A stretch of DNA of 64,000 bases. Origin: Kryptolebias marmoratus (taxonomy: Eukaryota > Chordata > Actinopteri > Cyprinodontiformes > Rivulidae). Location: positions 13,277,840 to 13,341,839 of the forward strand of contig NC_051434.1 of assembly GCF_001649575.2 (NCBI RefSeq), in the 5' to 3' direction. This document shows, one piece after another, positions 24,714 to 36,989 of the stretch (positions within the stretch are counted from its first letter, which is position 1; each line of letters starts with the position of its first letter). The translations under genes were made by a program, and so were the position numbers. The notes below the pieces were generated by a model. That model made no database searches, was not told where the DNA came from, and worked only from the letters and a program-made list of their open reading frames with translations.

Positions 24714-25250
24714 AGACAGAAAAAAAAGAAAAGAAAGCGTCTTCAGTGCACAGGATTATGGAGTTTCAGGCGTAGGAGGCAAGTCAAACCTTTTACTCTT
24801 TGCGTTTTAAACAATGTAAACTATTTAAAATTGTTGTTTTATCAATTCAAATAAAACACAAACACCCATCTACCCTCATCAGTTATTTATTTATTTATTT
24901 TTTTTACAATATTTCACTCTTCTAGGAGACAAAGGTAGCTGATATTCTGCAGCTCCCCGCTCCAAATTACGCATACTCTCCTTGCGTCTGGTCTTTTAAA
25001 AAACAAAATTATTTTCCTTTGCGGCATTTCAGCAGCAGCAGCAGCAACAACAACAACAACAACAACGAAAACGCACTACTGGTGCAGGAGCAGCGCAATC
25101 ACTCAGGTGGACCCAAACGCGCAATGGAGGAAGGCGACAAGAGAAACAAGCAGCCCTAATTAGCATGCGGCACAACCTGAGTGGGACCAGCGCAGCTTCA
25201 GCCGTGCCAAATTAAATCCATTAGTCTCTGAGAGGCTGTGGAGACTCAGG
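22670..25250. repeat. Simple repeats in the dlx6a upstream region
   Basis: Includes (GT)n at about 22670-22698, a roughly 60-bp (AAT)n array at 23603-23662, (TC)n near 23996-24015, a 32-base poly-A near 24680-24711 and CAG/CAA triplets near 25030-25065. Apparent reading frames in this interval are low-complexity (poly-Lys, poly-Leu) and are not genes. Confidence 0.7.
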
Positions 25251-25264
25251 AGGGTGGGGTGTGG

Positions 25265-25620
25265 TGGTGAGGGGTGCTGTGAATTTGTGGTCATTTAGCT
25301 TCTCTATGAGCACGCTACGCTGGGTCCATCTGAGGGCCCTCTCGCCTGCACCTGGGGGCCATGCATATGCCAATTTAGCTATTTACTCCGGAGATAATGC
25401 GGCCCTGATTTATGATGCAAAACTTATTGTAAGCAGCCGCACGCTTGGATGCGCATGGGTTTCTTTATGGCTCAACCACACTCTTTTTTTAATTTTATTT
25501 ATTTTTTCTTGATGTCGATGCAGGCTTTTACTAAAAAAAAAAAAAGACACATCAAAGCAGTTTCGTGACTCGGTTTGCATTAGAAGGCCGTGCGTAATCA
25601 AAGAAGCGCCATTTGTATAC
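25265..25620. promoter_or_regulatory. Candidate conserved non-coding element
   Basis: A non-repetitive, moderately GC-rich tract with words such as GGGGCCATGCATATGCCAAT and ATAATGCGGCCCTGATTTAT. It has an octamer-like ATGCATAT, a CCAAT motif and AT-rich homeobox-type words, and no credible coding frame. Its position 4 kb upstream of dlx6a suggests a proximal enhancer. This is inference from appearance only. Confidence 0.3.
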
Positions 25621-25629
25621 GTTCTCCTG

Positions 25630-27580
25630 GAGTAGATTTGTGATCTTTTTTTTTATTTTTTATTTTATTTGAGTTTGTGTTTGAGGGTTTTGCTCCACTG
25701 CAGTCGTGTTTAAGTGACCCACGTCCTACTGTCAGCTGTGTGTGGTGTGCATCTACTCTTCCTTTGGCCACTTCCCGCCCTTCTCACGGCAGAGATGGAG
25801 AGGAGTCAGACGCCTGACTGTCTGTGCAGAAAGGGAGAGGGAAAGGGACCCACACATACACACACACACACACACCAGTGCGCTCTGAGGGAAGAAGGGC
25901 TTGTTGTTTAAGTGCATCCCGGCCTCTTTCTGCAGTGACATGCCTCGGTGTCCCCAGCCGGCCCGTTCCCTGAGAAGTCGAGGAGGAGCCACTCGCCGCA
26001 AACACGCAGCGCGCCAATTATATGACCCGTGTGTCTTTGCTGGAACTCCGCGTTAAATATGATTAACACATGTGGCCAGGGAGGGGTGATGAAAAAAAGA
26101 CACTGACACACATTCAAATCGAAGGGAAAGGACTGGACAGAATGAATATTTTCGCGTAAATCTTTCACAAACAAGTCTTTTTTTAATATATCCATGTGAG
26201 CGCTGACGCTGCCTTAACCGCGACCTCACGTCAAGTTTCGGCAGTAATTCTGCGGCGAAATCTTCTCCGTTTCCATGCACCCACATCCCAGGAAGAGGGA
26301 TGGCAGGGAAATCCCAGGCCTGAGCGGCTGGACGCTGCTGGAGTGATTTTTTTAGAGTGTCATTCATCAGCCTTTATAAGACAGCAGGAAATAAAGACCA
26401 CTTGTGCTTAAAAACCCCACCACGGCCATTGATTTTGCTGAAGGTCAATCATCTACTTATAGGGACAAAGTGATTTTTTAGATCCGCAGCTGCTGATTTT
26501 GGTGATTGACATTTGGACGTTCTAAAACGTGAAATCATGAACTGCTGGAATGGAAGATTATGAGGCAGGGCGATGATACGGCAGGTGAAGCAAGAGCCCG
26601 TTTAACATTTTAGCACAAAAATGACTTTTAAATGTCTAGTTATTAGGAAATGAGCAGAACAGTTGGAGAGGGGGGAGAGAAAAAAAAAACCCGCCCATGT
26701 GAGCTCTCCTTCAAAAAGTCTTTGTCAGGTGCGGATGTCAGCACTCGTGCGCACATCTTAACCATGTTTTTTTGTCTCTGCTCAGGCAAATCCGTCCTTT
26801 CACCACTCCACTTCCCCCCTCCCTTAATCTCAGAGAAAAGCCTCCCATCTCGCCCAGGACCTAGACATTTACCCCGCAACTTAATAACCCCGCAGGAGAG
26901 CGCGCATGATGCTGTAAGAAAAGGAAAAAAAAGAAGTAGTAGGGGGAAAAAAATGCAGGAATGACGATGTCTTATATATAATCAAGACCCGTGGGATTTT
27001 TTTTTAAGTCTGCAGGGAAGCAACTAACATCGCTGCAAAGCATGTATGTCTTTGTAGTAGCACTCAAAAGGCGATTAGAAAGGGGGTGGGTGTGTGTGGG
27101 GGAGATCTGGTTTCTCCTCTGCGTGTCCAAGTGGAACACGGGCCACTATGTTAGATCACTGAGAGGTGACCGAGGTGCGCACACGTCTGCGTGGCCGGTG
27201 TGGGCTTGGAATGCAAAACTGTCAAAGGCAGCGAAACCATTTATCTGCACCAGAAAAGGGAGCGCATAAAAGGAAGGTCTTACCTGCAGCCTTTTAATCA
27301 GCAAAGAGATGCTCGGATTTCAAATAATAATAATAAAAACATGCTCTAAATTGGCTGGAGGAGCGAGATAAATCCATCAGCGCGTCTCCTGGTCGAACTT
27401 CCTCGCCTCTGTGCTACTCTCCGAGTCCGCAGCCGGCAGAAAAATGATTATCCGGCTGGCTTGTGCGCGTTTTTTAAATCCCACAAAAGTAAATAACAAC
27501 CGGAGCTGCATGACGATAATAGCAAGGTACCAAGTTCTTGTTTCAGAGGAGGGGGGGGGGGGAGAAAAAAAAGGAGAAAA
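25630..27580. other. Upstream DNA of dlx6a with CpG-rich patches and a CA repeat
   Basis: A (CA)n array lies at about 25853-25875. Patches around 25950-26030 and 26195-26330 are CpG-richer than the surroundings, as is common in the broad unmethylated domains around developmental homeobox genes. No supportable exon was found. Confidence 0.35.
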
Positions 27581-27589
27581 TTGAAACTA

Positions 27590-28300
27590 AACGCCGCATT
27601 TAGACAACCATTTTTGATAAGAGGATAATTGAGGCCACACTGGCGTATAATTAGGGGATAATTTATGCTATATCCACTTTTATTTCCACCCTCCCCAAAA
27701 TAAATCCAGTCCATAATCATTACGGGCGAATTGTTCTTAATTTTATAGCTGCAATTTGACTAAAGTGTGGCCGCTAATCAAATAGGTTTTCGTAGTAACT
27801 TGATTGCTACTATAATTATTTTCCATCGCTTTCTTTCCCTTTTTTTTGTAAATGCAGCAAAAAAATGCTGAAAGTACAGAATTTGAATACCTTTTGTAAG
27901 AAGCGGAAATAATATTTTTATTCCTTATTTTCGAATCGAACATACCAGCCCACAGATACACAGTGTATAATTTACATATATTCAGGACCCTATCAGGCCT
28001 CGTGTTACAGCGGGGATAAAAGACACTGTCAGCTTATCTGGGTATCCACCCTTCCATCTGCAAAATAACCTATTGTACCTCAGGCAGATTGTTATTTGAT
28101 GTGTCACACGCGCTGCATTCTGAATTGTTTGAAGATCTTTAATCATATGGTCAGTAGCTCCAGTTATAATATATGTTACTTTTTTGGGGGGAGAGTTGGG
28201 GTGTGTGGTGGGGTGGAGGCTCATTAGTCGACACCAGAGCAGAAAGTGCCATGCGAAAATGGGATATTTGATCACCATTACTGTCCAAAAACAAACTTTA
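27590..28300. promoter_or_regulatory. Candidate conserved element rich in homeodomain-type sites
   Basis: The tract at 27590-27850 is rich in ATTA core words: GGATAATTGAGGCC, GTATAATTAGGGGATAATTT, TGGCCGCTAATCAAATAG and CTATAATTATTTTCC. Such clusters are typical of homeodomain-responsive enhancers. The tract lies ~1.4 kb upstream of the dlx6a start codon and has no coding potential. Confidence 0.35.
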
Positions 28301-28654
28301 ACGAGAGGAGCTTGAGGAATAAAATTCTTACCATGAAATTAAAAACAAACCATTTCAGTCATAAAATGTTTTCATGAGGCCACTGGCTGCTGTGCGCGGG
28401 AGAAATGTTCTCGGTTTCCCCCATTTTTCGGTTTAAAAAAAATCAACTTGAAGTCAATCATTCCATTATATACATTTTCACGTGACGGTTTCAAGCATGT
28501 AATTATTTCCTTCAGCGTGGAGGACCTGAAGCCTGAGAGGTAAAAGAGGTACATATTGTCTGTAAGCTCATCAGACTTAATCAAATTGCGCACTGTGTTG
28601 CGCCTTGTGCGTAATTTGGAGCTTTGGGGAGGGAAGCAGGGGGGAAAGAAATCG

Positions 28655-28661
28655 AGCTGTT

Positions 28662-28700
<39 letters not shown>
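28655..28700. repeat. Poly-T tract
   Basis: An almost uninterrupted run of about 40 T residues. On the minus strand it is poly-A, so it could be the tail of a retroposed element, but no body was recognised beside it. Confidence 0.8.
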
Positions 28701-28702
<2 letters not shown>

Positions 28703-28799
28703 GCGTGAAGCTTGTCTACAGGAATTAGGTGTCTTTCCCCACCACATATTGTTTTCCTCCCCGTAGTTGTGGTTGGGGAGCTGGTAAGGTGGGTTAACT

Positions 28800-29200
28800 C
28801 CAGCTCAAGTCTCCGTGAAGCGCAGAGCGCCTGATGACGTTGGGTTGGATGACCAATCGGGAGGCGCTGCCCTTTGGAGACAAACCATTTTACTTGTAGT
28901 GTCTGCATCAAGTCTGGAAGCAAGGGCTCAGTTTTAACAGAATCCACCTTAAAATCTCGCCCCTTAACTTATGCCTACCTTTCCGCCACTTTGAGGGAGA
29001 ATACCACAGGACAAAAAAAAAAGTGGCGGGGGTGGGGGGGGGGGGGGGGGGGATAAAGACACCGCCGGAAAATTCGGGTGTTAATAGGAGAGTATCTTCT
29101 CGCGCTGGAGAGGAGGGAGAGACAACAGCACAGCGAGAGAGAGAAAACCGATTTGGTCTTGAGAGAGAGGGGGGTGAGTGCTCTCAAGGCAGAAAATTCG
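28800..29200 (+). promoter_or_regulatory. dlx6a: dlx6a promoter-proximal region and 5' UTR
   Basis: A CCAAT box (28853-28857) lies in a CpG-containing, non-repetitive block with GATGACGTTGGG, a CRE-like word. A poly-G run (29032-29052) and GA-rich sequence follow up to the start codon. No TATA box in a convincing position was seen. The transcription start is not fixed by the sequence. Confidence 0.4.
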
Positions 29201-30719
29201 ATGATGACCATGACAACGATGGCTGACGGTCTGGAGGCTCAGGACTCGTCCAAGTCTGCGTTCATGGAGTTTGGACAGCAGTCGCACTCACAGCAGAGCT
29301 CCCCGTCGATGGCCGGCGGCCACTACCCGCTGCACTGTCTCCACTCCGGCTCACACGCTCACCACCAGCCCGACAGCAGCGCGTACCCGGGGAGTAACAC
29401 CTACAACAGGTCGTTGCCTTACCCTTACGTGAGCCATCCGCACCACAGCCCGTACCTGCCTTCGTACCACAACAACACGGGAGGACAGACAAGGTTAGAC
29501 GGCGCAGGTAAGAGACGCGCTTCTGAGCGTGGTGGGGGAGAGGACGCACCGCGTCACGTCCATCCGCGGCACCTTTCGCGCGGTCCGGATCAAATGTTTC
29601 ACCCTGCAAACGGCTCTAGCACGGGTGGGGGGGAGGATTGTCTTCTCCGGCGCCCAGGGGAACCGGTGCGTAAAAAGGCGCAGGATAATTCCACATCCAG
29701 CCTTCTTTGCTCGCATGTGTTGTTGTTTCTTTTCTCTCCTTTTTTTTCTCCCCCCCTGGCCTATTTATCTCTCCCCTCTACAAAACCCGTTTTAATGCCC
29801 GGGGTGTGATCATCTCGACCATGCAATCCAATCCCCACCACCACCACCACCACCCCACAACAACTACTCGTGGAAATTAGGCAGCCCGCGCACGCCTGAA
29901 TGTTGTAATTAGCATTTAATTGACATGTCATTACCAGCAATATCCTAAATATGACAGCAGTATGAGCGTTGTGGAAAAAGGCAAGGAGAAATCAGACGCA
30001 ATTTTCATCTCCACACCTCTCTCCTCCTGAAATGTTCGCGCACTCTCACACCTCAGCTGCTTGATTTGATATCTTCCTGCACGCGTAAAAAAGGAGGAAA
30101 AATGTGCAGCAATGTGGCTTTTTTAAAATTTTAAATTAATAACATTGTTTGTTTTTGTTGCAGAGCAGCAGAAAACGACAGTGATTGAAAACGGGGAGAT
30201 TCGTTTTAATGGGAAAGGCAAGAAGATTCGCAAACCGCGGACGATTTATTCTAGTTTGCAGCTCCAAGCACTGAACCATCGTTTCCAGCAGACGCAGTAC
30301 CTTGCTTTACCTGAGCGCGCAGAGCTGGCGGCCTCTCTGGGGCTGACACAAACACAGGTTTGGATATCTTTTATTATTATTATTAATTTTATTATTATTA
30401 TTATTTTAATCTTGTGCGTGAAAGAAAAGAAAGCGAACCTAACTGCACTAATAAATAACCCTTTTGTAATGTCTCGCAGGTAAAGATTTGGTTCCAGAAT
30501 AAAAGATCAAAGTTCAAGAAGCTGCTAAAGCAAGGCAACAACCCGCACGAGAGCGACCCCATACCGGGCTCCATGTCCCTTTCCCCGCGCTCCCCGACCA
30601 TCCCTCCAATCTGGGACGTCTCGGCCTCTTCCAAAGGAGTAAATATGCCGGCCAACAGCTACATGGCCGGCTACTCTCACTGGTATTCCTCCCCACATCA
30701 AGACTCAATGCAGAGATAG
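29201..30719 (+). CDS. dlx6a: Distal-less homeobox transcription factor Dlx6a
   Basis: Three coding exons: 29201-29507, 30164-30357 and 30480-30719 (TAG stop), joining in frame to 246 aa with GT/AG introns. The start [12 protein letters not shown] and the phrase [20 protein letters not shown] are the Dlx6 N-terminus; an upstream in-frame ATG exists, but family comparison favours 29201. The homeodomain spans about residues 124-183, with I-R-K-P-R-T-I-Y at its start and V-K-I-W-F-Q-N-K-R in helix 3 (W171, Q173, N174, i.e. positions 48, 50 and 51). The C-terminus keeps [19 protein letters not shown]. The long Gln/His/Pro tracts of mammalian DLX6 are absent. It is a nuclear DNA-binding activator of the Distal-less family, acting in forebrain interneuron, branchial arch, ear and fin development. 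It is tail-to-tail with dlx5a and expected to share the intergenic enhancers. The 'a' suffix assumes the usual teleost naming. Confidence 0.95.
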
Positions 30720-31470
30720 ACTGGCGAGGTGGGGAGGGGGATCGGCGAGCTTGTCCGGAGGCCCCTAACACGGATCTCCACATTGCAGTTCTTTCCTACA
30801 TTTTTGCGTCAGCGCAAAGACTGGATGCTGGAGAGGACAAGGGATAAAACACAGCCAAGCCTCGGGTGCGGTGTCACAAAACATGAGGACTAACCCTTTT
30901 TTTAAACAGGGCTGTGCGGTGGCATTTGTTCTGCTTTCATTCATGTCCAACATCTGAATATACCAAATAATATAAGAGACATTTTTTTTCTGGAAAGAAA
31001 GACTCGCTCTCTCCACGCGCTTTGACGCACAGAACCCCCTCTCTCTCTTTTTTTTTTGTTCTTTTTGTTGCCATGATGGACTCCTGACTGCATTTTTATT
31101 TTGGATCTTTTCGGTTGTTTCTCCAACATGCAAGCAAATTGTCTGTCTGTAAATATAATCTGCAAAATTTTAGTTGTACATACACTTTTTATGTTTTGTC
31201 AGAATGAGTAAACCGTGACTCAAACAGGCGCCTGCTGTTGCATGATTTCCCCACATCTCCCCCCCCCCAAAAAAAAAAAAAAAAAAAAAAAAAGGTATTC
31301 ATGTCAGGCCTTTTTTTTTCTTTCCCCCTGCTTCATATTGGGCCAACATCACATCAGGCCTAATCCCCGCCACCCTGGTGCATACAAGTTTATAACATAC
31401 AAAAAACAAGAAATGATTTAGAAGTTAATGACACAGTCAAAACCCCCGTTTCATCAAACATTTTGAAATA
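30720..31470 (+). other. dlx6a: Probable dlx6a 3' UTR
   Basis: Sequence after the stop is T-rich and non-coding and includes TGTAAATATAATC (31150 area), a Pumilio-type TGTAAATA word. A first clear AATAAA lies near 31466, within or beside the putative enhancer, so the true end may be earlier, at a weaker signal. A poly-A run (31268-31293) is internal genomic sequence. Confidence 0.4.
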
Positions 31471-31960
31471 AACTCAGTGGGTGACGAAGATAGATTTATC
31501 AAACGCCCTCGACGCCAGAGGAAATTAACTTACCCGAAAGACATTTTGCTCCAGGTCCAGCTCATCTCGTCGTTTCACCCCCAATTATTAGAAGTATTGA
31601 CAAAATGTTTTCTCCCTTCCCTCCGTCCTAATGCAGGCCGTTAAATGCCAAGCTCCACGGGATCGATGCTGAACAAAGCAGCCAGCTGCAGCGGCGTTCA
31701 ATATGAAGGAGATATTTGGGACAATTTGTGGGTTTTTATCCAAGTGAGCCTTTTTTTCCTCCTCTCCCATTCTCATAAATGCAGGCATAATTAGGGTAAT
31801 TTTTGATGTAGCCCGCTGATTACAGCGTTTTTACCGTCAAAGATAATTACCTGTAATTTTCTACCACTTTTAATACTAAAAGGCATCTTTATTTGGATTT
31901 GAGGTAGCACAGATGGAACAAAAGGGGGGCGAATTATTCGGTTATTCATACACAAATCGT
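31430..31960. promoter_or_regulatory. Candidate Dlx5/6 intergenic enhancer, probably I56i
   Basis: A long non-repetitive tract directly downstream of dlx6a with dense homeodomain-type sites: CCCCCAATTATTAGAAG, GCATAATTAGGGTAATTTTT, AAAGATAATTACCTGTAATT. An E-box CAGCTG lies inside GCAGCCAGCTGCAGCGG (31680 area), the kind of site used by Ascl1-type bHLH factors. Vertebrate dlx5/dlx6 pairs carry two deeply conserved intergenic enhancers, I56i and I56ii, which drive forebrain GABAergic and arch expression and respond to Dlx proteins. Position and site content fit well. Which of the two names belongs here is an inference from order and was not verified by alignment. Confidence 0.6.
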
Positions 31961-32029
31961 CGAGAAGAGTGCAGCGCTCGGGATATTATCGAAAATTACG
32001 ACGCCTGAAAAGCTCCATGCAGCTGTCAA

Positions 32030-32170
32030 GTCGCCGGGGTGTCCCACTGGCGCACATTCAGCCCTGTTATACCTGGGCCCCCACCCCCGCTACCACCAGG
32101 CTGGTGGGGGCCCCTGCTGCAGCAGCAGCCCTGGGGCTGCAGGGAGCCCGGAGCAGCGGCGGAGTAAACA
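32030..32170. promoter_or_regulatory. GC-rich block next to the first intergenic enhancer
   Basis: A locally GC-rich stretch with palindromic features (CCACCAGGCTGGTGG, CTGCTGCAGCAGCAG) between the enhancer-like tract and the GATA array. It could be part of the enhancer or a boundary-like element. No CTCF-type motif can be confirmed by eye. Confidence 0.25.
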
Positions 32171-32275
32171 TCAACAGAACCCACAAATACAACATTTTCC
32201 ACATTCAGTAAGGAGAAATGGTGCGTTTCATGATGTTTTGCAAAAGGATAAAGGCACTGATGCGCCAAACTATAC

Positions 32276-32380
<105 letters not shown>

Positions 32381-32879
32381 GAAGGTAAGGTAAGGTGCAG
32401 CAGATATGGGGGTGTGGTTGCAGGGAATGTGTCACATCTTCAGCTCCATCAGCAGCTGCATTACAAAGTAAAAGCTCCAGCATCTCACACAGCATTGCCA
32501 CTTCACCACAAAGCCTCGTAAGCACACCCACAATCCAAACAGCCCCTCCAGAGAACAATAGCAATATTAATAATATTATTATTAATGATGATGATGATGA
32601 GGAGGAGGATAAATCTGCTCGAAATCTTTACAATTGAAAAAAAAAACCCTTTCCTCTTTTAAAGCTAAAGCTGGTCGGACAGAATATAAGACTCATCCTT
32701 ACCTTCCTTCTCCTCTTCTTTAACTAATCCCCCTCCCCAAAAAAGAAGGCGCCTGTGCTGCTTTACTGCTGCTGGTTGAATAAGCAAATCCAGGTGGGAA
32801 AGTGTTTGCACACCCCGGTAAGCTCTTATATATTGCCTGCAAAATTAGCTGTTATTACTGTCACTGTTTAGTGATGGCG

Positions 32880-33070
32880 AGGTTGGAAAAAAAAAAGCCC
32901 TCTGCAATCAAGAACCAAGCGCATCTTTGCAAATTATAGGTAATTGTCAATGTCCAGATTATGATAATGGAGGCCCTAATCCTGGAGAATAATTATTGTG
33001 GAGTGTTACAGTTGAAGCTGTCCAGTAAAGCTAACTGTCATTATTTAGACTCGATTTGCAAAACGGGGGG
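32880..33070. promoter_or_regulatory. Candidate second Dlx5/6 intergenic enhancer, probably I56ii
   Basis: A compact, non-repetitive tract with an octamer-like TTTGCAAATTATAGG, GGTAATTGTCAATGTCC, GATTATGATAATGG, GGCCCTAATCC and GAATAATTATTGTGG: at least five ATTA cores in ~110 bp. It lies between dlx6a and dlx5a, as expected for the second conserved intergenic enhancer. No coding potential is present. Name assignment is tentative. Confidence 0.55.
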
Positions 33071-33129
33071 AAAACTAGCTGAGTGGAAAATGTTCGTTTG
33101 GAAATAAACGGGGGCTCTCAATATAATGG

Positions 33130-33410
33130 CACCTCGAGTGTGTGAGTGTGTGCGTGTGTGTGGTGGTGTGTGCGTGTGTGTGTGATATGGACCGTTGGAG
33201 GGGGGTTTTAGAGGCAAAACATACAGTAGCACTTATATGCACGTGTTTGCGCGCGCTCCCGAAGCCAACCTGTCCGCGTGCACGAGGGACTCAGACGTTC
33301 TGGGGTGACCTGTTTGCGTCGCAGGTATCGGTCTGCGTCAGAAATGAGGCTCGCGGCAACAAAAGCACTGCGGGGTTTAAGATTAGGACCAACGCGCAGC
33401 ATAGGTGCTT

Positions 33411-33447
<37 letters not shown>

Positions 33448-33860
33448 GTGGAGACTGAAATTTAAAAAATGGACTCTGTGTCAGGTGAGAACGGTAACAT
33501 GCATGGGTCATTGTGTGGGTCAGAAGTGTGTGTATTGGAGACGTAAAGTAAGGATTTTATTGCAGCATTTTCTTATGTAATCTTTGCGCATGTTCGCAAA
33601 TCCGCAACATCTCCTAATTTGTTTAAGCATTTCATTTCCCCCTCCACCCCCAAATTTTTCTTTCTTTTCCTGTTTGCTGGCGGCAGCACTGGCATTACTG
33701 CTACTCTATACTAATAACACACCGAGAACCTGTTAGATCCCCCCCCTCTTTCTTTTATTCTGTCTTTTTTTTTTCTTCTTTTAAATAAAAAAATAAAAAT
33801 TGCCCGGAAGGTGGGCTGCGGCCTCAGGAGTGGCGGAGCGCTGGAGCCGGTCTACCCCCA
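33130..33860. other. Intergenic DNA with GT arrays
   Basis: GT-rich arrays at about 33138-33184 and 33413-33444, and pyrimidine-rich stretches near 33740-33782. The block 33230-33400 is CpG-richer but has no supportable exon. Confidence 0.5.
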
Positions 33861-33861
33861 C

Positions 33862-34041
33862 NNNNNNNNNNNNNNNNNNNNNNNNNNNNNNNNNNNNNNN
33901 NNNNNNNNNNNNNNNNNNNNNNNNNNNNNNNNNNNNNNNNNNNNNNNNNNNNNNNNNNNNNNNNNNNNNNNNNNNNNNNNNNNNNNNNNNNNNNNNNNNN
34001 NNNNNNNNNNNNNNNNNNNNNNNNNNNNNNNNNNNNNNNNN
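33862..34041. other. Assembly gap (N run)
   Basis: About 180 unknown bases. The flanks are GC-rich (left) and contain GGCTAATTGCAAGG (right), so a regulatory sequence could be lost in the gap. Confidence 0.99.
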
Positions 34042-35162
34042 TCAAAGCGGCTAATTGCAAGGGACACAAAGCGAGAGCGACTGCAGACTGTCTGCAGCTA
34101 GGAGCGGGCGTTTTCTTTGCACGGGGAGCTGGAAACAACCGAAGGGCCCCATCAGGAGAGAGATAAAAAAAAAAAAACAGGAATAATATGGATCATCCTA
34201 AGTGTAACAATAATAATAATAACATTAAGAACTGCATTTTTGCTCAGACTTGAAATGATGTCAATATATCAACTTTGATGCAAATCACACAGAATCTAAA
34301 ATATCACTATAAATGAAAAACAGCTCTTAACTATTTATAGGGAAATAATTAGAAATATCTGGCAATATGTGGTAGAAATCACTGCAATAATAATAATAAT
34401 AATAATAGTATATTTCATTTTGAAATAAACATTTTTTCCCAATATGTTGCAGAAATCACTGCAAGATGTCCACATATTTTAAAGCCTGTCACTTCTAAGG
34501 TTACTTTGCATCCGGGGGTTGTCTAAAATCTATTGACAATAATAAATGTTTCTTCGTAAAAAATAAAATAAAATAAAATAAAACTCTGTGCTGTTTCTTT
34601 TTTTTCTTGATTCAAAATCAAAAGCAGGATAAAGTGTCCTCAGATGCCTCAGATATTTCCAAGCACAAAATTACTCATTTTGTAAAATAGTAAAAAAGAA
34701 AAATGATGATGATGATGAACAGAAAGAACGAAAAGAAATAGATGTGGCTTTTGTTTAGCAGTTGGAAACTTTTTAAGTTTAAGGTGCGGGTGATGAAGCC
34801 CAGTGCGTCTTGTGATTTGCAGCTTTGCGTCAAAATTGTCTCCTGAGGTGAAGGAGTACCATGCATGTCTCTGTCAGATTTCTTTCTTGTTTTTTTTTCC
34901 ACTGTAAATAAATAATAACTGAGGGAACAGAGACACCGAAGAGAAGAAGATTTCCAGAAAAAAATCCATTGTCCATTTTAAACGTTTAATAGTCTTCCAA
35001 AATGCAATAAATTACATGCACACATTTACACATTTTACACGTTTTCCTCTATGACTGTCATCAAATACATTGCATATTCCTCTGAAATGTGAACACGAGT
35101 CCCATAGAAGGAAAAAAAAAAATCAACGAAATGAACAACAGGTTTTGTTTGTTTGTTTGTTT
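34042..35162 (-). other. dlx5a: Intergenic DNA and probable dlx5a 3' UTR
   Basis: The 3' UTR of dlx5a should run leftwards from 35162. A minus-strand ATTAAA-type signal (TTTAAT on the plus strand, ~34985) is a plausible poly(A) signal. Further left the DNA is AT-rich with short AAT and GAT repeats and nothing else recognised. Confidence 0.4.
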
Positions 35163-36553
<1,391 letters not shown>

Positions 36554-36559
36554 GATTCG

Positions 36560-36960
36560 AAAAACAACAACAACAAAACGCAAAACTGCGTGGGCTTGTT
36601 TAATTTAATTAACAACAACAGCAAAATTAAAAAAAATAAAAAATAAAAAAGGGGGACGAAATTGATTCCAAAACGGGGGTGCAGATTACACTCTCATTGT
36701 GTCGAGAGGCTCTCAGGCCGTCGGGCTCTGCTGAAGACTGCAGCCAGCCCCGCAGCAAAGACTTGGTTAAATCCTAAATCGCGCTCTTACGCACTGCAGG
36801 GAGGATCTGGTTCCATTGGCCAAGGCGCGCACACAGACGCAGCTACACCCAGTTCCCTCCGCCAGCTTTCTTCTGNNNNNNNNNNNNGGGGGGGGGGGGA
36901 GAAAAGCACTCGGGTTATGTGCATTGTCCCGTTTTATTCCGCCAATCAATGGGGGCAATT
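36560..36960 (-). promoter_or_regulatory. dlx5a: dlx5a promoter region and 5' UTR
   Basis: The DNA upstream of the dlx5a start codon contains an inverted CCAAT box (ATTGG, 36815-36819) in GGTTCCATTGGCCAAGGCGC, and further ATTGG/CCAAT words near 36940-36950. A 12-base N gap (36876-36887) followed by a G run interrupts it. The transcription start is not fixed. Confidence 0.4.
36876..36887. other. Small assembly gap (N run)
   Basis: Twelve N bases directly before a homopolymeric G run; probably a sequencing failure at the G tract. Confidence 0.97.
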
Positions 36961-36989
36961 AAAAATGTTGCCAATTCAGCTAAAGGATG

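Noticed and set aside
24192..24854. 220-codon open frame on the plus strand
   Set aside because: It is held open by poly-A (poly-Lys) and T-rich low-complexity sequence, has no family resemblance and lies in dlx6a upstream DNA.
29078..29200. Upstream in-frame ATG giving a longer Dlx6a N-terminus
   Set aside because: The extra residues have no counterpart in the Dlx6 family. The conserved start M-M-T-M-T-T-M-A-D begins at 29201.
29820..30160. (CAC)n tract in dlx6a intron 1, considered as the lost poly-His stretch of mammalian DLX6
   Set aside because: It lies after a good splice donor and is not in a frame continuous with the exon.
30357..30480. Read-through of dlx6a exon 2 into the following intron
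   Set aside because: Clear GT/AG sites join Q to V-K-I-W-F-Q-N, completing the homeodomain. The read-through frame ends in poly-Ile from ATT repeats.
33800..34138. Open frames spanning the N run
   Set aside because: They exist only because unknown bases are translated as X.
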